A DNA stretch of 64,000 bases from Nitrospirota bacterium (GCA_029261135.1 JAJDBX010000045.1:42993-106992); one strand, 5' to 3'. Positions 27,665 through 37,896 are shown, counted from the stretch's first letter. Numbers and translations are program-made. The notes: a model not told the origin generated them from the sequence alone.

Positions 27665-30600
27665 TTATTTTTTCAGACACTCATTTAAAGCGAAATATTC
27701 TTCGCACTCTTCCGATGTTAAAATTCGGGTGGTGCGCTTCTGCGCTAAGTTCATTAAATCCTTTGTGTCCATTACGTATACTCGCGCGGTTCCATCCATG
27801 CTCGCTGCGGCAAGACGTTTGCCATCCGGACTGTACGCAATTCCTAAAACCCAATCTTCATGCCCTGAAAGGGTGAGCAACGCTTTTCCTTTCACTGCAT
27901 CCCACACTTTTACTGATCCATCCCGGCTTGCCGTAGCAAGGCGCTTCCCATCCGGACTATATGTGAGATCCATAACCCAAGACTCATGCCCTGAAAGGGT
28001 GAGCAGCGCTTTTCCTTTCACTGCATCCCACACTTTTGCGGATCCATCCCGGCTTGCCGTAGCAAGACGCTTCCCATCCGGACTATACGTAATTCCTAAA
28101 ATCCAATCTTCATGACCTGAAAGAGTGAGCAGCGCTTTTCCCGTTTTGGCGTCCCACACCTGCGCATGATGAGTATTTGTTGTTGTGGCAAGATGTTTAC
28201 CATCGGGGCTAAAGACCACTTTTAAAACAGCCGATCGATGTCCAGTGAGTGTGAGACGCTCTTTCCCCGTTTCAAGATCCCAGACTTTTACCATTCGATC
28301 CTGGCTCGCTGTAGCGAGGCCTTTTCCATCCGGGCTGAAGACAATGCTGTTAACCCAATCCTCGTGACCCGCGAGCGTGAGGAACTCTTTCCCTGTTTCG
28401 GCATCCCATATTTTTGCTGTTTGATCTCGACTGGCCGTGGCAATGTATTTTCCATCCGGACTGAAGACAACGCTGTTAACCCAATCCTCATGACCCGTGA
28501 GCGTGAGGAGTTCTTTCCCCGTTTCGGCATCCCATATTTTTGCTGTTTGATCCCAGCTTGCTGTGGCAATGTATTTCCTGTCCGGACTGATATCGACATG
28601 ACTGACCGAGGATTGATGCCCTGAGAGAATGAGGAGTTCTTTTTTTGATTCGGCGTCCCATATTTTTGCCGTTCGATCCCGGCTTGCCGTCGCAAGTTGC
28701 TTCCCGTTTCCGCTGAAGACAACGCCCAGCACAGAATCTTTATGTCCTGAAAGTTTAAACAAGGCCTTGCCTGTCCCGGCATCCCAGACCCTGGCTGTCC
28801 GATCATTACTGGCGGTGGCAATATATTTTCCATCGGGGCTAAAGACGACGCCTAAAACCCAGGCACGATGTCCAGAAAGCATAAAAAGTGCTTTTCCCGT
28901 TTCGACGTCCCAAACCTGAGCTGTCCGATCTCGGCTTGCCGTTACAATCCGTTTCCCATCCGGACTAAAATCCACTGCGCTGATCCACTCCTTGTGTCCA
29001 GAAAAAGTCCGGTGTTCTTTGCCGGTTGCGGCATCCCATATTTTTGCCGTTTGATCCCGGCTCGCCGTCGCAAGCCATTTGCCATCCCGGCTAAAAACAA
29101 TGCCCTCTACCCAATTTTGATGTCCCGTAAGCGTCAAAATTTCCTTGCCGGTTACAGCATCCCAGATCTTTGCCGTTCGGTCGCGGCTTGCCGTCGCAAG
29201 TCGTTTTCCGTCCGGACTAAAAGCAACACTCAGGACTGCATCGTCATGTCCTGACAGACGAAGAAGTGACTTTCCCGTCTCGGCATCCCAGATTCGAGTC
29301 GTTTTGTCGTTATTTGCGGTAGCCAAACGTTTTCCATTTGAGCTAAACGCAATGCCCAGGACTGCATCGTCATGTCCCGCGAGTGTAAGACGTTCTTTCC
29401 CACTGGAGACGTCCCATATTATCGCCGTTTTATCGTTTCCGGCTGTGGCAAGGGATTCCCCATTTGGACTGAATGCGACGCTCATCACCCAATCATCATG
29501 ACCTAAAAGCGTGTGTCTGATACGCGAAGCTTGGATCACTTTGTGAAGGACATCTTCAACCTGAGCAGGAATTGTTTTTCTCAGGGCATAGATTTTTTCT
29601 GCCGCATTTAAGGCAAGCAGGATGCTACGCTCCGGGTCTGTTTCCAGGTGATTCATTGCTTCGAGCAGAAGCCCCTTAGACCTTGCAAGGCGAATTTCCT
29701 GAGCGGTCTCCTCTTTTGCAAGTAGCACCTTTTTCCTTGCATTTCCTAACTCTTTTTTATGTTGTGATAAAATATTGGCTTGTTCTTTGGTTTGTTTTTT
29801 TGTCTGATCTTTGGCCTCTTCCTGTGCTTCCAAAGCGATTATCCGTAGTGCTTCCAATTCAAGTTTATGACGTCGCGCCTCTCCTTCAGCTATTTCCCGT
29901 TTTTCCTCCGAGAGCTCAGCTTGTTTGTTTACGATATCCTGCTGTTTTTGTAACGCGACGGTATGATTCCAGCTCAAGGCAAAAACAACCAGAACCAAAG
30001 CCACGATTAAAACTTGTAAATACTTGAATCTATGAGAGGAAAGAAATGGCTGCATCCTTGTAGCCTGTGGCTCTTGTTCAATCAAATCGATGTTGACCAG
30101 CGTGTCACCGAGTTCTTTGTAAAAATTTTTTACGGCAAGGAGTGACTGAGGCTCGTCATTTTCTGTTGTCAGTACTTCCTCATCTTCTGAAAACGCATTG
30201 TCAAAGAGGTCTGTTTTGATATTTTGATTCATATTCAGGGTGTTGAGATGACCGATGTGCCGATGAATCACTTCGTTCATCGCTGTTGCCGTAGTAATGA
30301 TGGGCTCTATTTTATAGCCAGTGAGAGATTGGACCGCATTGATGGCATCCACATTTCTAGGATCAATCATTGCCAGGGTGAGGGTATGCCCCTGGCACTT
30401 TATAGGGAGAATGGCATATTGATAGATGTAGTCTGTCGGAACGATGTTTATAACCTCAAGATCAATGATTAGATTCCGGATATCAACTGCAGTAAACCCA
30501 TATTGTCTGCCTAAAAATGTCAGGAGTTCAAATTCATCAATAATCCCGAGTCGAATTAGAATTCTTCCAAGCTGACCTCCTTCACGGGTTTGGAGAAGCA

Positions 30601-30673
30601 AGGCCTTCTGGATCTGTTTTTCTGTCACCAGGTTGGCCTTGATTAACATGTTTCCAAGTCGTTTATTATTCAT
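27665..30673 (-). CDS. MshEN-domain (type II secretion ATPase N-terminal) - TM - 14x WD40 repeat protein
   Basis: N-terminal RLGNMLIKANLVTEKQIQKALLLQ...QLGRILIRLGIIDEFELLTFLGRQ; TM YLQVLIVALVLVVFALSW; coiled coil; 14 GH...WD units. Confidence 0.88.
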   Translation of the reverse strand: MNNKRLGNMLIKANLVTEKQIQKALLLQTREGGQLGRILIRLGIIDEFELLTFLGRQYGFTAVDIRNLIIDLEVINIVPTDYIYQYAILPIKCQGHTLTLAMIDPRNVDAINAVQSLTGYKIEPIITTATAMNEVIHRHIGHLNTLNMNQNIKTDLFDNAFSEDEEVLTTENDEPQSLLAVKNFYKELGDTLVNIDLIEQEPQATRMQPFLSSHRFKYLQVLIVALVLVVFALSWNHTVALQKQQDIVNKQAELSEEKREIAEGEARRHKLELEALRIIALEAQEEAKDQTKKQTKEQANILSQHKKELGNARKKVLLAKEETAQEIRLARSKGLLLEAMNHLETDPERSILLALNAAEKIYALRKTIPAQVEDVLHKVIQASRIRHTLLGHDDWVMSVAFSPNGESLATAGNDKTAIIWDVSSGKERLTLAGHDDAVLGIAFSSNGKRLATANNDKTTRIWDAETGKSLLRLSGHDDAVLSVAFSPDGKRLATASRDRTAKIWDAVTGKEILTLTGHQNWVEGIVFSRDGKWLATASRDQTAKIWDAATGKEHRTFSGHKEWISAVDFSPDGKRIVTASRDRTAQVWDVETGKALFMLSGHRAWVLGVVFSPDGKYIATASNDRTARVWDAGTGKALFKLSGHKDSVLGVVFSGNGKQLATASRDRTAKIWDAESKKELLILSGHQSSVSHVDISPDRKYIATASWDQTAKIWDAETGKELLTLTGHEDWVNSVVFSPDGKYIATASRDQTAKIWDAETGKEFLTLAGHEDWVNSIVFSPDGKGLATASQDRMVKVWDLETGKERLTLTGHRSAVLKVVFSPDGKHLATTTNTHHAQVWDAKTGKALLTLSGHEDWILGITYSPDGKRLATASRDGSAKVWDAVKGKALLTLSGHESWVMDLTYSPDGKRLATASRDGSVKVWDAVKGKALLTLSGHEDWVLGIAYSPDGKRLAAASMDGTARVYVMDTKDLMNLAQKRTTRILTSEECEEYFALNECLKK

Positions 30674-30840
30674 TGCCTTCGTTTAACTTCCATGCAGATA
30701 AATGGGAGAGAAATTCCCCCGTTGTTTAAATCGGAATACAGGAAACTTCGATCTAAAAATGCTTGTTTTTAGAATCTTGAATCCAAGACCATTTCAGGGC
30801 TTGGGCTGAACTCCGGAGGAGAGATGTCTCGCTCAGAGGC

Positions 30841-32283
30841 TTACCAGTCATAATCAACTCCGATAAAAATAAGATTTTTAAAACCCTGAAGCGGATTATC
30901 ACTTATTCCAGACAAGTTGAAACTGTCTCTGATATAAAGGCCAAGGTTATCTCGAAGATAATAACGGGCCTGGAGGCTAATTACCCTCCCATCTGCTTTT
31001 TGATTTAAAAATCCCCCCGCGTTCAAGGCATCATATCTGGCCATGAGCATGACCTTGTCAAAAGCCAGATAGTCCGCTTCTATGGTCATTCCAAAGGCTT
31101 TTTCTTCAAACAATCCTTTTGTACTGGCCGGTAAATCTTGAACTTCATCCCAAATAAAGGCGCCGTAGAGGTCTAGGTGGCTCAGCTTAATATTGCCGGC
31201 AAAGCCATAACGCAACCAATCGACGAGATGATTATCAACCATGGCCGTATCAATGCCCCAATTAATCATGGCTGAGACACTGCCTGAAATGTAGGTATCC
31301 CAGCCGAAGTTGTACCTTCCCATTAAATAGGGGTCTTTTTTGATGTTCACGTCCCTGGACTCTTCCGACATTCCCTGCATCATCCCAACCTGCAAGATAA
31401 AATCTCCGACCAAAGCATGGAGATCGACCCCACGACCTTCCCCGTTATAGAGGGCTTCTCCCGTCACTTCCAAAGACACACCCTGCCCTGTCTTTACGCC
31501 AAAATATTTTAAAGCAAAAGCGTAAGGAGACAGGCTGAAACGCTGGATCACGCCAGACTTTCCTTTAACCTTCCCTGGAACTCCTTTAAAGAACTGTCTT
31601 TCGTAGGGGAAGGAGAAAAAGGTAGATGGGTCGATCACGCCGATTCTAAGCATCGGGCCGATTCGAATCAGATGACGATTCCTTGACAATGCACCGGATT
31701 GACCTTGTTTTGTGCCATTGTTATTTTGAGGACGCTCTTTGAATAGGGAACCCAGATTAAAGATGAGAAAGTTTCTAGCCAGGCTGAGTTCACCCCCTGA
31801 ACGTTCTTCAAAGCGTCCATTTTCGCCACCCTCCACTTTTACGGATTCGGAGACCAATTCAAAAAAATAACTGATATCGTTGGTTAATGTTCCTGCAAGG
31901 AAGAGTTCTAATTCGTGAGGGAAGGCTATATCTGCACTGCTAGAGTCTTTTTCTTGAAATGACTCCACAAAATTCCCCATAATTCTCATTGCGAATATGT
32001 TGAGAAAGCTCCGCTCTAATCTGACCCGTCCAATCTTCCGCTTTTTTTTAATCTCTCCCCCTCTGGTGGCAGGAATATTAAAACCGGACATGTTAAACGC
32101 TTCCCCAAAGGGGTTTAGTCTCGGAGGTTTGGTGTGGCACGAGGTACAAGAGAGATCGTATTTTCTGGCAAAAGCCGGGACTGCTTCGGAGGACAGGGGG
32201 ATGAGCATTGACATCATCAAAATGCCGAGGCTGAGCAAGATGACTCGACCCAGATTTTTATTTTTAAAACTAAAATGAGACAT
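30841..32283 (-). CDS. Fused monoheme cytochrome - outer-membrane porin (Cyc2-like)
   Basis: Signal peptide then VPAFARKYDLSCTSCHTKPPRLNPFGEAFNMSGFNIP (CxxCH) followed by about 400 aa beta-barrel-like sequence. Confidence 0.7.
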   Translation of the reverse strand: MSHFSFKNKNLGRVILLSLGILMMSMLIPLSSEAVPAFARKYDLSCTSCHTKPPRLNPFGEAFNMSGFNIPATRGGEIKKKRKIGRVRLERSFLNIFAMRIMGNFVESFQEKDSSSADIAFPHELELFLAGTLTNDISYFFELVSESVKVEGGENGRFEERSGGELSLARNFLIFNLGSLFKERPQNNNGTKQGQSGALSRNRHLIRIGPMLRIGVIDPSTFFSFPYERQFFKGVPGKVKGKSGVIQRFSLSPYAFALKYFGVKTGQGVSLEVTGEALYNGEGRGVDLHALVGDFILQVGMMQGMSEESRDVNIKKDPYLMGRYNFGWDTYISGSVSAMINWGIDTAMVDNHLVDWLRYGFAGNIKLSHLDLYGAFIWDEVQDLPASTKGLFEEKAFGMTIEADYLAFDKVMLMARYDALNAGGFLNQKADGRVISLQARYYLRDNLGLYIRDSFNLSGISDNPLQGFKNLIFIGVDYDW

Positions 32284-32367
32284 TTCTGCTTACTTATATT
32301 ATCCAGATTGGGATTCAATTATGGATAAACGACCTACTTTAAAAGTATAGCAGGGTTTTTTTGAAGG

Positions 32368-33588
32368 TCAGGGTAAAAAACTGGCCAGACTGTCTTCTCT
32401 TAGTGCGTAAACATATTCGACAAGATCCCAAGCGCTGTCGACTTGTCCAATAAAGAGATCAATAAAAGAAGGCATCGGCGTACCATTTAAACCTGTCATC
32501 ACGGTTCTGAAGATATCTTCCCTTGTATTGCCGTTTCCGAAGCTACTGGGCTGGCTCAAGTCAGCAGCCATTACAGGAAGACCGCGTTCGTCTTTCATAT
32601 TCGTTTTTGCCCCCTTCCCATTTAGCCCGTGGCAAGCGCTACATTGCATTTCTTGAAATACAACCTTCCCTCGCGAAATTGAAGCTTTAAGACTTGGACG
32701 CGCCTGAGACGGCCTTGATTTAACCTGCTTAAAAATTGAAATCTGTTTCGCATTGGCCGTCACATTGCTATTGATTCGTTTGAGGAGCGAGACCAAGTTC
32801 TTATTAATCTTTGTGATCTCTGTAGAACGGTATGAGAGATTCGTTGCCCTTGTCTTTCTCCCGGAAAGACCGTTGAGCATGGCGATGATTTCATGATCCG
32901 TCAGAGAAAGGGCTGGTTCAGTTCCAGAGGTTCGAGAATCTATTTCTTCATAAATGTCCGTTTTTTTCACCTTGATTGCCTCATCCAGAGGTGGAGAAAT
33001 TGATTGGCTCATGTTCTTTATTTCGGAATCATTTTCACCTTTCCCTGGATCGGACATTTGAACCAGTTCAGGGAATTCTTCCATGGGGAGCTCATCTTCA
33101 ATAAATGTATTTGCAACATAAAGTGCAACCTGTCTAATCCCCTCTTCTTCTAAATGTTTGAAGGAGGGCATATATCCCGGAATCCCATAGCGGATCGTCC
33201 GTTGCAGATCTGAAAGGGTCGGAAGATCCCCTGATTCGGTGGTTCGATATTTAAAAGATCCGACCGTGAAATTGTTCGGGCGGGGATGAGAGTAAGGCCC
33301 GATAAAGACCGATGCAGGCCCATCTCCCTTTCCCTTTCCACCATGGCAAAGGATGCAACTCACAGAATAAATTCGCTTTCCTTCCCTCAAATCGGCTTCC
33401 ATTTGTTCTGTGTGTGTTTCTGCAAAAGCATTAGAACAAACCAGGAGAACAAGGAATATATTTCCAATGATGAAAACATAGAAATTAAACAGAAGGTGAC
33501 CCCTCAAACTTAAGGGAAACTTCCATAACGGATTGTGGGCTAAAATCGATGAAAGACCTTTATCGACCGTCATTAGATAGCACCACAA
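32368..33588 (-). CDS. Diheme c-type cytochrome
   Basis: Two CxxCH motifs: SVSCILCHGGKGKGDGPA and EMQCSACHGLNGKG; signal/TM segment upstream. Confidence 0.85.
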   Translation of the reverse strand: MWCYLMTVDKGLSSILAHNPLWKFPLSLRGHLLFNFYVFIIGNIFLVLLVCSNAFAETHTEQMEADLREGKRIYSVSCILCHGGKGKGDGPASVFIGPYSHPRPNNFTVGSFKYRTTESGDLPTLSDLQRTIRYGIPGYMPSFKHLEEEGIRQVALYVANTFIEDELPMEEFPELVQMSDPGKGENDSEIKNMSQSISPPLDEAIKVKKTDIYEEIDSRTSGTEPALSLTDHEIIAMLNGLSGRKTRATNLSYRSTEITKINKNLVSLLKRINSNVTANAKQISIFKQVKSRPSQARPSLKASISRGKVVFQEMQCSACHGLNGKGAKTNMKDERGLPVMAADLSQPSSFGNGNTREDIFRTVMTGLNGTPMPSFIDLFIGQVDSAWDLVEYVYALREDSLASFLP

Positions 33589-33869
33589 CTTTTTATTACA
33601 GTTCGGCGTAAAGGCTGCCGCTTTTCCTCTCGTAAAGAACTCCGTCCCTCCCAGCAGATGCTCTTTTCCAGCATGACCTTCTTTTTTAAGGGATCTGTTT
33701 GCGGGGAATCAGGGAGCTCTTGAAGCTCTTGGACGACAATATTTTCTTCGCTTATAACGGCAACGGGAGAACTTGATGCCTCTCCTCCGCCGCCGCTACA
33801 TCCCGTGACAACGAGAATAAGAAGACATGTGAGAAAGGGTAAGTTGTTTTTTCTGGTCATTGAATTCAT
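33573..33869 (-). CDS. Small lipoprotein
   Basis: Lipobox LVVTGCSGGGG; in gene series with cytochromes. Confidence 0.6.
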   Translation of the reverse strand: MNSMTRKNNLPFLTCLLILVVTGCSGGGGEASSSPVAVISEENIVVQELQELPDSPQTDPLKKKVMLEKSICWEGRSSLREEKRQPLRRTVIKSCGAI

Positions 33870-33900
33870 TGACTGTCCTCCTTGTCATCAGATGTAACAA

Positions 33901-34956
33901 TTATTCAATTGTTACATTCATTCCAGAACAATAAGACGCTCCATTGGACGTTTTCGCGAGGAATACGCTGAACATCCCCAGACTTGACACATCAACATCC
34001 CGCATTCTCCAGCCGCCACTCGTAGGATCAACAGCCTCAACGATAAAGGGATCTGGGGAGATGAGTGTCGTGCAGTCTTCTTCCACGGCGTAGAGAGAGA
34101 CAGTTGTTGTCGGGTCAGTCGCAAACCCTCGCGCTGAGAAAAGGTTTTCTTCGGGGGCTACGACTAAGGATGCCCGTCCGACAAGGAGATAATCTTTAAA
34201 TATTGCAGGGGGTGTAATATTTGCGGATGAATAGAGGATAGGTGCTCCAAGTTCCAATGTATGTGCAGCCAAATACCAGGTTCCATCCTGACCCATTCTG
34301 TAATCCCCTTCAACAGCAACAAAGTCTCCAATTTTAATGGGACAAGGAAGTGTCGGATCCTCTGGAATAAGAAGAGCGTCCTTCAGGAGACACTCTGTCG
34401 TTTCAGGAAAATGTGGAGACCCTGCTATGCCCACAGGATACCCTGTTTCAGCAAAAACCGTCATTTCATTCGCAGGATAGACTATGGCTTCAAAGCGGTC
34501 ATCCCCGATTTCTGAACCGGGTACATTAATTCGAATACGGCCTGTCCCGTTGAGGATAAACCCTGTCTCCGAAGCGTTCAGAGCAGTGACTGTTCCAATA
34601 ACGACATTCTCTGCTTGTTCAACAAAAACAGAGCTCGCCAGGTTTATTCCATTTTCATCCCTATTCCCAATCACAATCCCTGTTGCCCCGATAAGTGAAA
34701 TACGACAAGGATCACTTAAAGTCGGGGTCAAGTCACAAGGACCGTTTGGATCCGGGTTGTCAAATGACATGGTATTGGTCGGAGTGTCGATCATAAGTTC
34801 TAATGGAAAAACAATTGTGATTCCCATGACTGACATTTCTCGACTGTCTCGGCTTATCCCAGTAATTTTCCCTTCTAATTCAAACAATTGACCGAAGACA
34901 ATGGAAGGGTTACCAATTAATAATCCAATAAAAAATAATAATCCTGATATTTTCAC
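33901..34956 (-). CDS. Secreted protein of unknown function
   Basis: Signal peptide MKISGLLFFIGLLIGNPSIVFG; first gene of the cytochrome-porin series. Confidence 0.6.
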   Translation of the reverse strand: MKISGLLFFIGLLIGNPSIVFGQLFELEGKITGISRDSREMSVMGITIVFPLELMIDTPTNTMSFDNPDPNGPCDLTPTLSDPCRISLIGATGIVIGNRDENGINLASSVFVEQAENVVIGTVTALNASETGFILNGTGRIRINVPGSEIGDDRFEAIVYPANEMTVFAETGYPVGIAGSPHFPETTECLLKDALLIPEDPTLPCPIKIGDFVAVEGDYRMGQDGTWYLAAHTLELGAPILYSSANITPPAIFKDYLLVGRASLVVAPEENLFSARGFATDPTTTVSLYAVEEDCTTLISPDPFIVEAVDPTSGGWRMRDVDVSSLGMFSVFLAKTSNGASYCSGMNVTIE

Positions 34957-35128
34957 TTTACCCCCCTTGATTAAAAATAATTGTTGGGATCTCTTGCGAA
35001 TTGGTCATCATATCTTGATTATTTAGCAATGTGTATGCCAAGCGGGTAACACAAGAATAAACCCTATAACTCATTGATATTTATTATAAAAAATAGATAG
35101 CATGAGAAATAAAATGAGAACACATAGT

Positions 35129-35180
35129 TAAGAAGTTGCTTGAAATACACAAAATCTTGTGGATTTCAAGCAACTTCTTA
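35129..35180. repeat. 52-nt near-perfect hairpin
   Basis: TAAGAAGTTGCTTGAAAT (35129-35146) / ATTTCAAGCAACTTCTTA (35163-35180), 18-bp perfect arms plus inner CACAA/TTGTG. Confidence 0.85.
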
Positions 35181-35473
35181 TGATTTATATTGGCTCTCTT
35201 GCAAAGAATCTTAGAGGTTGGAGCAATGACTATAGGCTTACTGGATCAGGCGAACCTATAAGTTAGGGCTGTATCCATTGGTCGCGATTTTTACCAGATA
35301 TTTAAACCACGCAAGGCTTTTCCAGGAAACTTTTTTGCACCCTTCTGGCGGATCGACAGCTTGATCCAACTGTTTCCCCTGCTCTTTTACTTACTTGCCT
35401 CTGAACAATTCACAACCTGTTTAAGAACAGGGGGATGCTGTACGTACAAACTTAAAAACCGATTTGGCAATCG

Positions 35474-35935
35474 TCACTCCCATTGTCTTCGATTAAATCG
35501 GTAACAGAATTTATTGAGATATTCTTGTAAATGAATTGCAGATACTCCGTGGTAGGTCCCAGAATAAATCGCTTCTGATTGCTAGTGACGATGTGAACCC
35601 AAGTCAACTATTCATCCACTTTCTCGGCGAGTGCAATGCATGCCTCGTGGCGATGCTTTTCTCCAAGACGGTTCAGCGCAGGAAGTACATCACTGCGGAT
35701 CCCGCTGCCTAAACCCAAATGGCGCTTTGCAAAATCCCGCACTGTCTTATGAGTGACCCCCGAAACATTTTCCATCGCGATAAAACCTGCGTTTTTACCT
35801 CGATTTTCTCATCCGATCAGTATCGGTGTTTTCCCTTCTGCTCCTCGTCCACCATTCCCTGATCGCTCTTTCCCCCGAGAAATGCGTCATCAACCTCCAC
35901 CTGCTGAGTCAGTCGCTAAAGACTGTCCCGATTCC
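35474..35935 (-). pseudogene. Decayed IS1595-family (ISXO2-like) transposase
   Basis: Minus-strand readings across frames: QVEVDDAFLGGKSDQGMVDEEQKGK..., KNAGFIAMENVSGVTHKTVRDFAKRHLGLGSGIRSDVLPALNRLGEKHRHEACIALAEKVDE*, AIYSGTYHGVSAIHLQEYLNKFCYRFNRRQWE*. Confidence 0.8.
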
Positions 35936-36216
35936 CCATCGCTCTTCAATAAGGTAATTTACACTGAATTTTTTTGGGAAATGCCCAACAGCTTTTGCAA
36001 AATAAAATACCTGCTATACTGAAATAAAGTAAGATTTTTTATAAAAAATAAAACAAAAGCTGGAAATCATTAAAATTTGAGATAGGCTTAATAGCTGAAG
36101 GATAGGGTTACTGAAATAATAAAGGCGATTTAAAAGACAGGAATTCTTAGATATTGCTTCTTCACAGTTTGCCTTTTTTTATCCTTCGCCTCTAAAAATG
36201 CTAGGAATTTAGAACA

Positions 36217-37755
36217 ATGAATATTGATTTTTTGAAATTAGCGAAGAACAACATGCTCTCCCTTGCAATTTTCATTTCAGTTTTATTTTGGGCTGTCGAG
36301 TCCGGGATAGACTCTTATGTCTTCGAGGAAGAGACCTACTGGTTCCGTTTCATATCTCCAGATCCGAACGAAGCTTGGATGCGTCTTATTATCGCATTTA
36401 CCTTCATCGCCTTTGGTAAATTTGCACAGAACACGTTTAAGAAAGAGGTTCTTGCACATGCGCGGAGCGAAGAGACTAAAGATCTGATTCTCTCTACTGG
36501 ATCTGATGCCTTCATTCAATGTGATCACAACGGGATGATCGTTGGCTGGAACAACACGGCAGAGCTTCTTTTTGGCTGGGCCAAAAAAGAAATACTTGGA
36601 AAATCCTTTCTGGAGACTGTCATTCCTATTCAAAACAACGAGAAGGAGATAGAAGGTCTAAACTGCTTCATGCGTGAGGGTTGGTCGCTCTTCAATAAGA
36701 GGGTTGAAATACAAGCCCTGCATCGCGACGGGAAGGAATTTCAAGCAGAGATGACGGTATCTTTCCTGAAGACAGGGGGAACGCATCTCTATAACATCCT
36801 ACTTTATGATATCACTGAAAAAAAAATCCAAGAAGAAAAACTCCGACTGGCCTCTAGCGTTTTCAATACCACTGCCGAAGCAATCATCGTGACCAACATG
36901 GACGGAATTATTATCTCGGTCAACCCGGCTTTCACAAAAATCACGGGTTACACCTTCGAAGAGGTTATCGGAAAGAACCCGAGAATCTTGAAGTCGGGGC
37001 GACATCATCATGCTTTTTACAATGAGATGTGGGAGTCGATTAACACGACTGGACATTGGCAAGGAGAAATATGGGATCGTAAAAAAAATGGAGAGATATA
37101 CCCGAAATGGCTTTCAATTACATCCATCAAAGATGGGCACGGAGAAGTTAAGGAATATATCGGCTTATTTAGCGACATTACCCGGCGTAAAAAAGATGAC
37201 GAGGACATCTATTTCCGAGCCCATTTTGATCGCCTAACTCGCCTGGCCAATCGAGAACTCTTCGATCAGCGCTTATCTCATGCGCTCAAAGTGGGTTTTA
37301 AAGACAAGAAAGACGTCGCTGTCTTTTTTATTGACCTTGATCATTTCAAAGCAGTCAACGACACTTACGGCCATGCAATCGGGGACAAAATCCTCAAAAT
37401 GGCCGCCGATCGTTTAGGTTCCTGTATTCGTGGAAATGATACACTTGCCCGCGCAGGGGGGGATGAATTTCTGATCGTTCTCCCTGATATAACCAGTAAA
37501 ACTCAGATTGTCATCGTGGCGAAGAGAATTCTTCAAAAGTTTTCGCGCGAATTTAACATTGACGGACAAAAGATTGTTCTCGGAACCAGTATTGGTATTG
37601 CAATCTCCCCTGAAGACAGCCTAAAAAAAACAGAACTGATAAAGACTGCCGATATGATGATGTATCAAGTCAAGACCGCAGGTGGGGGAAACTATATGTT
37701 TACCCCCAAAGTAATGCTGCCCACAAATGGGGCAAATGCTACAAATAGTTGTTAG
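36217..37755 (+). CDS. PAS-PAS diguanylate cyclase
   Basis: Two PAS domains; RGNDTLARAGGDEFLIVL (GGDEF with RxxD I-site). Confidence 0.92.
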   Translation: MNIDFLKLAKNNMLSLAIFISVLFWAVESGIDSYVFEEETYWFRFISPDPNEAWMRLIIAFTFIAFGKFAQNTFKKEVLAHARSEETKDLILSTGSDAFIQCDHNGMIVGWNNTAELLFGWAKKEILGKSFLETVIPIQNNEKEIEGLNCFMREGWSLFNKRVEIQALHRDGKEFQAEMTVSFLKTGGTHLYNILLYDITEKKIQEEKLRLASSVFNTTAEAIIVTNMDGIIISVNPAFTKITGYTFEEVIGKNPRILKSGRHHHAFYNEMWESINTTGHWQGEIWDRKKNGEIYPKWLSITSIKDGHGEVKEYIGLFSDITRRKKDDEDIYFRAHFDRLTRLANRELFDQRLSHALKVGFKDKKDVAVFFIDLDHFKAVNDTYGHAIGDKILKMAADRLGSCIRGNDTLARAGGDEFLIVLPDITSKTQIVIVAKRILQKFSREFNIDGQKIVLGTSIGIAISPEDSLKKTELIKTADMMMYQVKTAGGGNYMFTPKVMLPTNGANATNSC

Positions 37756-37866
37756 GGAAACGCTGAATAAGTCTTGAAATATAGCTGTTCGTATGAGGTA
37801 ATCCCGATTAAGAATCGTTTGCTGAATTGTGTGAGGAGGCCGCTATGGGACAGATGAACTTTTCAG
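37752..37866 (+). mobile_element. IS5-type element 5'-end relic with degenerate transposase N-terminus
   Basis: 62-nt match to 24363-24424, then ATGGGACAGATGAACTTTTCAGATCTAGATTGAGCC = MGQMNFSDLD*A, resembling IS5-group transposase starts with an in-frame stop. Confidence 0.65.
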
Positions 37867-37896
37867 ATCTAGATTGAGCCAAAGAAAAAATTGTCT

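Noticed and set aside
27654-27681. Terminator at the end of the MshEN-WD40 gene
   Set aside because: AGTGTCTGA/TCAGACACT stem encloses the stop codon and has no trailing U-run; function unclear.
27729-29501. Long antisense ORFs opposite the WD40 region
   Set aside because: Shadow ORFs produced by the periodic WD40 coding repeat; low-complexity translations with no independent support.
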